From: Pseudomonadota bacterium
GTDB taxonomy: Bacteria; Myxococcota_A; Polyangia; Polyangiales; Polyangiaceae
Direction of reading: 5' to 3'
Assembly: GCA_023402175.1 (NCBI GenBank)
Contig: JAEXCN010000204.1
Location: 1-11,180 of the forward strand
DNA length: 11,180 nucleotides
Shown: piece after piece, positions 1 through 6,379 of the stretch
How positions within the stretch are numbered: position 1 is the stretch's first letter
Layout: every line of letters begins with the position of its first letter
Notes under the pieces: generated by a model
What the model was told of the DNA's origin: nothing
The model's database searches: none
The model's input: only the letters and a program-made list of their open reading frames with translations
Made by a program: the position numbers and the translations under genes

Positions 1-19
1 GAGCGTAATAGAGCTTCAT
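1..19 (-). CDS. Start of a probable glutathione S-transferase gene (5' end only)
   Basis: Only six codons are visible. An ATG on the minus strand (17-19) opens a frame reading MKLYYA, followed by a codon that begins with C, and runs off the left edge. A purine-rich ribosome binding site GAGGG (25-29) lies five bases upstream of the ATG, the best-placed such site in the window apart from that of the SUMF1-like gene. The N-terminus MKLYYAP(G) is characteristic of bacterial beta-class glutathione S-transferases, where the first strand leads to the active-site loop, and the incomplete seventh codon is compatible with Pro. The family call is an inference from six residues. The existence of a start here is better supported than the identity of the product. 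The gene is divergent from the kinase at 247. Confidence 0.4.
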
Positions 20-40
20 GGCCACCCTCGTGTCGGTGTT

Positions 41-58
41 CTCGTTCTCCTCGTTCTC
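41..58. repeat. Perfect 9-bp tandem repeat (2 copies)
   Basis: The unit CTCGTTCTC occurs twice head to tail (41-49 and 50-58). On the minus strand this reads as purine-rich GAGAACGAG repeats, in the presumed leader of the left-edge gene, 22-39 bases before its ATG. No function is known. Two copies may be chance. Confidence 0.6.
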
Positions 59-206
59 ACCGGTCGGGTAGTTGCAGGTCCGGTGCCGCAGCGAACCGAG
101 CGATGTGTCGGCGACGGTGACGACTGCGATGACGGCTGAGCGCGGTATCGGATCGCGCGGTGTACATGCGTGGGCCCGAGTGGGATGGTGCGCACGGCCG
201 CGGTCG

Positions 207-234
207 TTGACACGAAAACGTGTTCCAATAACGT
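207..234 (+). promoter_or_regulatory. Probable sigma-70-type promoter of the kinase gene, with overlapping palindrome
   Basis: A perfect TTGACA -35 hexamer (207-212) is followed after 16 bp by TAACGT (229-234), which keeps the T1, A2 and T6 positions of the -10 consensus. The predicted transcription start near 241 is only about six bases before the GTG at 247, so the kinase mRNA would be nearly leaderless, which fits the lack of a Shine-Dalgarno sequence. A perfect palindrome CACGAAAACGTG (211-222) overlaps the end of the -35 and the spacer, where a repressor could bind. The promoter call is from sequence only. Confidence 0.5.
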
Positions 235-246
235 GACTCGGGCGTC

Positions 247-2676
247 GTGAAGTCAGTCGCACCGCATGGCTCCTTGCCCATGCTCGTCGCCGATCTCGCC
301 GACGAAGCATCTCGGGACTTCCTCGAAGGCGTGGCGCTCGCCGAGCAGGTCGCGTACGTCCCGCTGCTCGCCGCTCCGATCGATCGATCGACGCATGCGC
401 TCGAGGTCTACTCGCCCGCATCGCGCGAGCCGCTGCGTCTCGTGGCCGATCCCGTCGGTCCGCCCACCGCAGACGGATTCCCGTTGAAGCTCCGCGTCCG
501 GCAGCACGACTCGGCGATGCTGGTGCGCGCCGCGACCAGGCAGCCGACCACGCTGCGCGCGCGCCACGCGACGAATCACGAGCTGACCGACAAGCACACG
601 GCAGACCTCGTGGGCGTCGCGGCTCCGGCGAGCTCCGCCGCCGATCTCATCGGGCGCCGTCTCGCGAACGGCAAGCTCGAGATCGAATCGCACATCGGTG
701 GCGGCGGCGTCGGCGCCGTGTATCGGGCTCGGCATCGCGAGCTCCAGATGCCCGTCGCGGTGAAGGTCCTCCACGACACGTACCAGGCCGACGCAGACTT
801 CGGACGGCGGTTCCATGCAGAGGCGCTCGCCGCGAGCCGCCTCGATCATCCGAACATCACGCGCGTGCTCGACTTCGGCCAGGAGCCCGACGGGTTGCTC
901 TATCTGGTGATGGAGTACCTCGACGGCGTCGCCCTCAGGAAGGTGCTCGAGCGCGAGGGGCCGCTCGGAACCGAACGCATCGTCCGTCTCGCATCGCAGG
1001 TCTGCGCAGGGCTCGCGCATGCGCACGCGCGCCACATCGTCCACAAGGACGTCAAGCCGGAGAACCTCGTCATCATCCGAGGCTCGGACGACGACGGGAA
1101 CCCGGTGGAGATCGTGAAGGTGTGCGACTTCGGGATCGCCCAGGGCGCGGTCGCCGAGGAGACACGGCGGTTCCAGGGCACGCCCGAGTACATGTCTCCC
1201 GAGCAGTGCGCGTCCGCCGAGCTCGATGCGCGGAGCGACGTGTATGCGCTCGGCATCGTGCTCTACGAGCTCGCGACCGGAGACGTGCCGTTCACGCACG
1301 ATGACGTCGGGACGCTCGTGCAGATGCACTTGAAGGAGCCGGTTCCCCCGCCCTCGCAGCGCGCGCCGAACGTCGATCCGCGGCTCGAGAAGATCACCAT
1401 GCGAGCGCTCGCGAAGAATCGGGAGGCTCGCTATGCGTCGATGCGCGACCTCCGCGCGGCGCTGCGCGATCTGCTCGACGTCGCGCCGTTCTCGCTCAGC
1501 GGTCAGTTCCTCCGTCCCGAGATCGCGACGCGGCCCGGCGTGTCGCCCGCACCGATGCCTCCGCCGTCAGCGCCGGAGTCGTCGCTCGACGCGCCGTCCT
1601 GGCTCATGCGCGGCGCTGCGATCGAGCTCGACTCGCCTCGAACGCCTCGCTCGGAGCTCATGGCCGACCCGAGCGCGTTCATGCGGCGTCTCGTCGGGAC
1701 CACGGACGCGCGCGCCTTCGCCGACCTCGTCGCGCCGCTCGAAGGCACGATCCGCGACCTCGTCCAGACGCACCAGATCGAGACGTTGTGGCGTCTCGCG
1801 AGCACGCTCGACGTCCTCGCGACCGAAGGACCCGAGCTCCCCGGCTCGCGCGCCGCGCAGTCGAAGGCGCTCGTGCGCATCCTCCGCGATCCGAGCATCC
1901 TCGCGCCCGTCGCGCAGCTCATGCTCACGACGGGTGACGCCGCCGGCGAACGCCTCCTCACGGCGGCGGGCGCATTCGGGGCGCATGCGCTCTATTCGGC
2001 GCGCGTCAGGCAGGGTGACGCGAATGCTCGCACGCGCTTCACGAAAGCGCTCCGCGCGATCGGACCGGCAGCAATGCCAATCCTGCGCGGAGGGCTCGAG
2101 CGCCTCGCCGCACGTCTGACGACGCCTGGAGCGGTCGAGATCGCCGAAGACCTCCTCGTCTCGATCCCGAGCGCGCACGACGACGTGTTGGGCGCCCTCG
2201 TCGCCCAGTACGCACGCGCGGACGAGCCGAAGCTCGCCCGCAGCGCCGTCGCCGCGCTGCCCGCGCTATGGCGCGAGCGCGCGCGGCCGATCGTCCTCGG
2301 CCTGCTCGAACATCCGGACGACGACGTCGCCATCGCCGCGCTCGACGCACTCGCAGCGCTCGGCGTCGCCGACGAGCACACGCCGAAGCGTGTCGCCTCC
2401 ATGCTGGATGGTGCTCGCCGGCGCACGATGCGTCTCGCGGCCGTCCGCACGATCACGCAAGCTCACGGGAGCGCGCGGCCGATCTCGGCGGCGCTGCTCG
2501 CGGAGCGCCTCGGTCGACTCACGCATCTCGGGACGACGGACGACGCCGAGGTCGCGCTCGGGCTCGCGCGAGGATTGTTCGCGCTCGCCCCCGAGCGCGC
2601 CGTCGAGGTCGTCGATCAGGCAGCGCGGAGCTGGCCGCCGGAGCTCCGGGCGCGGGCGCTGCGTCCGGTCGCCTGA
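247..2676 (+). CDS. Ser/Thr protein kinase with C-terminal HEAT-like repeat region
   Basis: An 809-residue cytoplasmic Hanks-type Ser/Thr kinase with no membrane segment seen. Residues about 10-110 form a small N-terminal region with a beta-rich look (possibly PilZ-like; not certain). The kinase domain spans about 138-410: glycine loop GGGGVGAVY (151-159), VAVK lysine K173, helix-C glutamate E192, catalytic loop HKDVKPEN (266-273), DFG (294-296) and GTPEYMSPE (311-319). The catalytic Asp, Lys270 and Asn273 are kept, but the Arg of HRD is Lys, so this is a non-RD kinase. A Pro/Ser-rich linker (about 430-470) leads to an Ala/Leu-rich all-helical region (about 475-809) resembling HEAT repeats, probably a protein-binding scaffold. 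Start: GTG at 247 follows a good promoter but no Shine-Dalgarno; ATG at 280 (Met12) is the alternative. Kinase activity is likely from motif completeness; the substrate is unknown. Confidence 0.93.
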   Translation: MKSVAPHGSLPMLVADLADEASRDFLEGVALAEQVAYVPLLAAPIDRSTHALEVYSPASREPLRLVADPVGPPTADGFPLKLRVRQHDSAMLVRAATRQPTTLRARHATNHELTDKHTADLVGVAAPASSAADLIGRRLANGKLEIESHIGGGGVGAVYRARHRELQMPVAVKVLHDTYQADADFGRRFHAEALAASRLDHPNITRVLDFGQEPDGLLYLVMEYLDGVALRKVLEREGPLGTERIVRLASQVCAGLAHAHARHIVHKDVKPENLVIIRGSDDDGNPVEIVKVCDFGIAQGAVAEETRRFQGTPEYMSPEQCASAELDARSDVYALGIVLYELATGDVPFTHDDVGTLVQMHLKEPVPPPSQRAPNVDPRLEKITMRALAKNREARYASMRDLRAALRDLLDVAPFSLSGQFLRPEIATRPGVSPAPMPPPSAPESSLDAPSWLMRGAAIELDSPRTPRSELMADPSAFMRRLVGTTDARAFADLVAPLEGTIRDLVQTHQIETLWRLASTLDVLATEGPELPGSRAAQSKALVRILRDPSILAPVAQLMLTTGDAAGERLLTAAGAFGAHALYSARVRQGDANARTRFTKALRAIGPAAMPILRGGLERLAARLTTPGAVEIAEDLLVSIPSAHDDVLGALVAQYARADEPKLARSAVAALPALWRERARPIVLGLLEHPDDDVAIAALDALAALGVADEHTPKRVASMLDGARRRTMRLAAVRTITQAHGSARPISAALLAERLGRLTHLGTTDDAEVALGLARGLFALAPERAVEVVDQAARSWPPELRARALRPVA

Positions 2677-2725
2677 GCTGGCGGCGGCGTTCTTCTCTCT
2701 CGACGCCTTCGCGGGACGGTACCCC

Positions 2726-4072
2726 TCAGCGGCGCAACCCTTCACGGGCGCGCCGTGCTTCGATCGAGAACGTGAAGCACTCGAGCGCGTCCTTCATCGT
2801 GACGGTCTCGCGATGCCGCGCCGCGCGCACGAGCGTACGGAACTGCAGATAACGGGCGCCGTCGAGGCCGAGAAGCAAGGAAACGAGCGCGGGATCGCGC
2901 GGCGCATCGAGCGTGCCGACGAGACCGGCCGCCGACGCGAGCACGCGCGTGACGAGTACATCGCAAGCGAGGATCGCGTTCACCGCGTCGCGCGCAGCCA
3001 GCATCGCCTCCGCCTGACGGACGCGATCGCGCTCTGCCTCCGGCCAGAGCTCGGCGAGCGAGAACGTGAGCACGTTCGCGCCGGCTTCGGCCTGGACGAG
3101 CGCCTGCGCGACTTGCCCCGCGCCCGCTGCGGGACCGGAGGGCTCGCCGATCGTGAAGCGAGTCCACGCGCCCGAGTCCTTCGTCATCAGCTTCGAGTCG
3201 GAGGTCCGCTGGGGCTTCTCGCTCCGCGGCTTGTCGCCCTCGCTCGGCTTTTCGGGCGCGTCGCTCTTCGGACGATCGCTCTTCGGACGATCGCTCTTCG
3301 GACGCTGGGCGGAGACGGGACCGACCGCGCCCGTCAGCCCGACGTCGGGCACGACCTGCGAGATCTTCGTCGGCGGATCCATGCCGGCGCTCTCCATCTG
3401 CCGGAGCGCCTGGGCGATCCCTTCAGGCTCGAGCCGAGCTTCACCGCCTTCGACCGGCATCTCGCCGGTCGCCTCGATCCGGACCTTCGGCTCCTTCTCG
3501 TACGCCTTGAGGACGAGCCGCGCGATGCGCTCGAGGCCCTCGAAGACGCCCTCGCCCTTCGTCGCGATCGTTCCGAGCGACGGCGCCCCGTACTTATTGA
3601 AGCGCCTATCGAGGTCCTCGATCGAGAGGAGGTCGGTCAGGTCCCGCTTGTTCCAGTGGAACGTGTGCGGGACCTCCTCGAGGGAACGATTGTGCTCGGC
3701 GAGGTTCGAGTGGAGGTCGTCGAGCGACTCCTGATTGACCTCGACGCGTCCCGACTGCGAGTCGGCGACGAACACGACGCCGTCGGCGCCCGAGAGAACG
3801 AGCTTCCGCGTGGCGGCGTAGTAGACCTGCCCCGGCACGGTGAACAGCTGCAGCCGCACGGCCATCCCGCGCACGCGAGGTACGCGGATCGGCAGGAAGT
3901 CGAAGTAGAGCGTGCGGTCCGTCGGCGTCGCGAGCGACACCATCTTTCCGCGATGCTCCGGCTTCGTCGCCGCATGGATGTACTGGAGCGTCGTCGTCTT
4001 TCCGCCGAGCCCAGGACCGTAGAACACCAGCTTGAAGACGAGCTCCCGCGTGTGCGGGTTCACCGACGCCAT
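2726..4072 (-). CDS. MglA-like small GTPase with long C-terminal extension
   Basis: A 448-residue protein whose first ~195 residues match the MglA family of Ras-like GTPases, which set front-rear polarity in Myxococcus. Seen motifs: P-loop GPGLGGKT (19-26), TPTDRTLYFDFLP (49-61), switch II TVPGQ (78-82), DGVVFVADSQ (97-106), guanine-specificity NKRD (141-144) and ATKGEGV (170-176). Arg53 and Gln82, the catalytic pair described for MglA, fall at the same residue numbers. The extension (about 200-448) is not part of MglA: a short helical segment, a charged linker (255-300) holding three KSDRP-type repeats, then a predicted all-helical domain (about 330-442) that I do not recognise. ATG at 4072 starts two residues before the conserved N-terminal strand; no clear ribosome site. 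The gene is convergent with the kinase (49-bp gap, no clear terminator) and divergent from the PHP phosphatase (47-bp gap). MglA itself is about 195 residues, so this is an extended paralogue, not the motility gene itself. Confidence 0.92.
   Translation of the reverse strand: MASVNPHTRELVFKLVFYGPGLGGKTTTLQYIHAATKPEHRGKMVSLATPTDRTLYFDFLPIRVPRVRGMAVRLQLFTVPGQVYYAATRKLVLSGADGVVFVADSQSGRVEVNQESLDDLHSNLAEHNRSLEEVPHTFHWNKRDLTDLLSIEDLDRRFNKYGAPSLGTIATKGEGVFEGLERIARLVLKAYEKEPKVRIEATGEMPVEGGEARLEPEGIAQALRQMESAGMDPPTKISQVVPDVGLTGAVGPVSAQRPKSDRPKSDRPKSDAPEKPSEGDKPRSEKPQRTSDSKLMTKDSGAWTRFTIGEPSGPAAGAGQVAQALVQAEAGANVLTFSLAELWPEAERDRVRQAEAMLAARDAVNAILACDVLVTRVLASAAGLVGTLDAPRDPALVSLLLGLDGARYLQFRTLVRAARHRETVTMKDALECFTFSIEARRAREGLRR
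3261..3305. repeat. 15-bp tandem repeat, three copies, inside the GTPase gene
   Basis: The unit TCGCTCTTCGGACGA occurs at 3261-3275 and 3276-3290, and with one mismatch at the last base at 3291-3305. It is in frame and encodes the repeated pentapeptide K-S-D-R-P (residues about 257-272) in the flexible linker of the MglA-like protein. Identical codons in every copy point to recent slippage rather than selected repetition, and the copy number may vary between strains. Confidence 0.9.
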
Positions 4073-4119
4073 CGGAGTGCAACCCTATCATGGTGACGGC
4101 GCGGTAGTATCGACCAGAC

Positions 4120-4926
4120 GTGAGCGGCTTCGTCGACCTGCACTGTCACTGGATCGCCGGCATCGACGACGGCGTGAAAACCCCGGAAGACGGCGTCGAT
4201 CTACTCCGGAGGCTCCGGCAGGCGGGCTTTTCCCTCGTCGTGGCCACCCCGCACATGCGACCCGGGATGTTCGACAACGACAGGCGCGCCCTCGAGCTGG
4301 CGTTCGCTGCGATGTGCCCGCACCTCGTCGGACGCGACGACCTGCCGAACGTTCACCTCTCGAGCGAGCACTTCCTGGACGACGTCGTCTTCGCGCGGCT
4401 GCTGAAGGGCAACGGCTTGCCCTACCCCGACCTCGGCAGCATGCCGCCCGGTCCGCTCGGGACGAGCGAGGCGCCCGCGCCTGCGGGTCCGCCCCTCCCC
4501 ACGCCGGCGGCGCGCTCGCGGCGCCCGCGCGGCGTGCTCGTCGAGCTGAGCCCGCAAGGGTTCCCGGCGCAGCTGCAGCATCGCTTCTTCGATCTCGGAC
4601 GCGCGGGGCTCCGTCCGGTGCTCGCGCATCCAGAGCGGTACCAGCCGGTATGGAAGGACGACGCGTGCCTCGATCCGCTCCTCGACGCGGGCGCGTGTCT
4701 CCTCCTCGACGTCTGCGCGCTCGTCGGCAAGTACGGACGGGCATCGCGGAAGGCCGCCGAGAAGCTGCTCGAGGAAGAAGCGTACGAGGCGGCCTGCTCC
4801 GACGCCCACCGCCCCGCCGACGTCGACGCCGTGGTCTCCGCGATCGAAGTGCTCGAGAGACGCGTCGGCCGAAGCGAGACGGAGCGGCTCCTCCGCGACG
4901 GTCCCAGGCGCATCCTGGGCCTGTAG
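4120..4926 (+). CDS. CpsB/YwqE-type protein-tyrosine phosphatase (PHP domain)
   Basis: A 268-residue metal-dependent phosphatase of the PHP superfamily, the class that removes phosphotyrosine from BY-kinases and their targets in Gram-positive and some Gram-negative capsule systems. Metal-site motifs are in the expected order: LHCH (7-10) with GIDDG (14-18), TPH (43-45), SSEH (81-84), AHPERY (169-174) and SDAHR (227-231). GTG at 4120 is the only possible start: an in-frame TAG lies at 4105-4107 and the HxH ligands begin at residue 8. Residues about 105-137 are a Pro/Ala/Arg-rich stretch replacing what is normally a short loop before the VLVELSP strand, so the protein carries a low-complexity insertion. 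It is followed after 37 bp by the nucleotide-sugar dehydrogenase, suggesting one transcript for polysaccharide synthesis. A weak -10-like TAGTAT (4105-4110) lies just upstream, again implying a very short leader. I see no BY-kinase in the window. Confidence 0.88.
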   Translation: MSGFVDLHCHWIAGIDDGVKTPEDGVDLLRRLRQAGFSLVVATPHMRPGMFDNDRRALELAFAAMCPHLVGRDDLPNVHLSSEHFLDDVVFARLLKGNGLPYPDLGSMPPGPLGTSEAPAPAGPPLPTPAARSRRPRGVLVELSPQGFPAQLQHRFFDLGRAGLRPVLAHPERYQPVWKDDACLDPLLDAGACLLLDVCALVGKYGRASRKAAEKLLEEEAYEAACSDAHRPADVDAVVSAIEVLERRVGRSETERLLRDGPRRILGL

Positions 4927-4963
4927 GCGCGCTGGAAAAGCATGTGATAGAACCTGCCGCCTC

Positions 4964-6238
4964 ATGGAGAAGATCGGGATCATCGGTCTCGGATACGTCG
5001 GGCTCCCCGTCGCGCTCGCGTTCGCGAGGAAGTTTCCTGGCTCGGTCGGCTTCGACATCCACGAAGAGAAGGTGCAGGAGCTCACCCGTGGATACGACCG
5101 CAACCACGAGGTCTCCCAGGAAGAGCTCGAGGCCACCACGCTGAAGATCACCAGCAAGGTGGACGACCTCCGCGACTGCACGTTCTTCGTCGTCGCGGTC
5201 CCGACGCCGGTCGACGTCAATCACCTGCCCGATCTCACGCCCGTCGTGAGCGCGTCGCGCACCGTCGGCAAGGTGCTGAAGAAGGGCGACGTCGTCGTCT
5301 ACGAGTCGACCGTCTATCCGGGCGTGACCGAAGACATCTGCGGCCCCGAGCTCTGCAAGGTCTCCGGCCTCGACCGCAGTGACTTCAAGCTCGGCTATTC
5401 GCCGGAGCGCATCAACCCCGGCGACAAGGAGCACACGCTCGAGCGCATCACGAAGGTCGTCTCGGGCGAGGACGACGAGACGCTCGAGCGCGTCGCGAGC
5501 GCGTACGGCGCGATCATCGACGCAGGCGTGCATCGCGCGGAGTCGATCAAGGTCGCCGAAGCCGCGAAGGTGATCGAGAACACGCAGCGCGACCTCAACA
5601 TCGCGCTCATGAACGAGCTCGCGATCGTCTTCGACAAGATGGGCATCCGCACGATGGACGTCCTCGCGGCCGCCGGAACGAAGTGGAACTTCCTCAAGTT
5701 CCGTCCCGGCCTCGTCGGCGGGCACTGCATCGGCGTCGATCCGTACTACCTCACGATGAAGGCCCAGCAGCTCGGCTACCAGCCGGAGGTGATCCTCGCC
5801 GGTCGCCGCATCAACGACGGCATGGGCAAGTTCGTCGCCCAGCGCGTCGTGAAGCTGCTCGTCAACGCCGACATCCCGGTGAAAGGCGCCCGCGTCGGCA
5901 TCCTCGGCCTGTCCTTCAAGGAGGACGTGAACGACATCCGCAACAGCAAGGTGCCGGACATCATCACCGAGCTGAAGGAGTTCGGCGTCAACGTCCTCAT
6001 CCACGATCCTCTCGCGAACCCGAAGGAAGCGCAGCACGAGTACGGCCTGCAGCTGTCGTCGTTCGAGGAGTTCCGCGCGCTCGACGCCATCGTCTTCGCG
6101 GTCTCGCACAAGGCGTATCTCGAGATGGGCATCGAGAAGCTCACCGCGTCGCTCCGAAACGGCGGCGTGTTTGCCGACGTGAAGAGCGCCTTCTCCGCCA
6201 CCAAGCTCGACCGCGCCATCCACTACTGGAGCCTCTGA
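4964..6238 (+). CDS. Nucleotide-sugar dehydrogenase (UDP-HexNAc/UDP-sugar 6-dehydrogenase, TviB/WbpA-like)
   Basis: A 424-residue cytoplasmic enzyme of the UDP-glucose/GDP-mannose dehydrogenase family, which oxidises C6 of a UDP-sugar to a carboxylate with two NAD+. The N-terminal Rossmann motif GLGYVGLP (8-15) starts at once after ATG 4964. VAVPTPVD (77-84), ESTVYPG (114-120), YSPERINPGD (145-154) and SIKVAEAAKVIENTQRDLNI (194-213) precede the catalytic-cysteine motif VGGHCIGVDPYYL (251-263, Cys255). The second nucleotide-binding domain contains GILGLSFKEDVNDIRNS. The wording of these motifs is close to the TviB/VipA and WbpA/WbpO group, which acts on UDP-GlcNAc or UDP-GalNAc, rather than to UDP-glucose dehydrogenases; the exact substrate is inferred. 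Length is normal. It lies 37 bp behind the PHP phosphatase, with no good Shine-Dalgarno before the ATG. The product is a UDP-uronic acid for capsule, O-antigen or exopolysaccharide. Confidence 0.95.
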   Translation: MEKIGIIGLGYVGLPVALAFARKFPGSVGFDIHEEKVQELTRGYDRNHEVSQEELEATTLKITSKVDDLRDCTFFVVAVPTPVDVNHLPDLTPVVSASRTVGKVLKKGDVVVYESTVYPGVTEDICGPELCKVSGLDRSDFKLGYSPERINPGDKEHTLERITKVVSGEDDETLERVASAYGAIIDAGVHRAESIKVAEAAKVIENTQRDLNIALMNELAIVFDKMGIRTMDVLAAAGTKWNFLKFRPGLVGGHCIGVDPYYLTMKAQQLGYQPEVILAGRRINDGMGKFVAQRVVKLLVNADIPVKGARVGILGLSFKEDVNDIRNSKVPDIITELKEFGVNVLIHDPLANPKEAQHEYGLQLSSFEEFRALDAIVFAVSHKAYLEMGIEKLTASLRNGGVFADVKSAFSATKLDRAIHYWSL

Positions 6239-6310
6239 TCCGGCGGGCTGCGGGACGGCGCTCGGGGGACGCCTATCCGCCGTCGTTTGCGCGAGGCCGA
6301 GTACGAGACG

Positions 6311-6319
6311 TGCTATAGC
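6311..6319 (+). promoter_or_regulatory. Possible extended -10 element before the flippase-like gene
   Basis: TGCTATAGC contains an extended -10 TGnTATAGC pattern without a convincing -35 at 16-18 bp. GTGCT and AGCAC (6310-6314 and 6321-6325) form a short inverted repeat around it. If used, transcription would start near 6327, excluding the TTG at 6287 as translation start and supporting ATG 6380. Confidence 0.25.
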
Positions 6320-6379
6320 GAGCACGCTCGACCGAACGCGACCGTTTCCGGAAGCGCGGTCCCCTCCCTCGAAGGCCCG

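Noticed and set aside
1..265. A minus-strand frame open from the left edge through the whole promoter region
   Set aside because: It has no ATG, GTG or TTG start codon in frame between the kinase start and the ATG at 17-19, and would have to begin inside the kinase gene; only the part from that ATG is kept.
253..1329. A 358-codon minus-strand frame inside the kinase gene
   Set aside because: Antisense shadow of a kinase domain with intact catalytic motifs.
2677..2725. A possible terminator (GGCGT...ACGCC) between the convergent kinase and GTPase genes
   Set aside because: Only a five-pair stem with a 12-base loop and no T-run; not better than chance in such GC-rich DNA.
2390..4096. A 568-codon plus-strand frame over the GTPase
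   Set aside because: It runs antisense to the MglA-like gene, which has all GTPase motifs; the composition is Arg/Glu-rich and featureless.
6287..6379. A TTG start for the flippase-like protein
   Set aside because: The 31 added residues are hydrophilic and unlike the family, a possible -10 element lies inside, and ATG 6380 has a nearby GAAGG.
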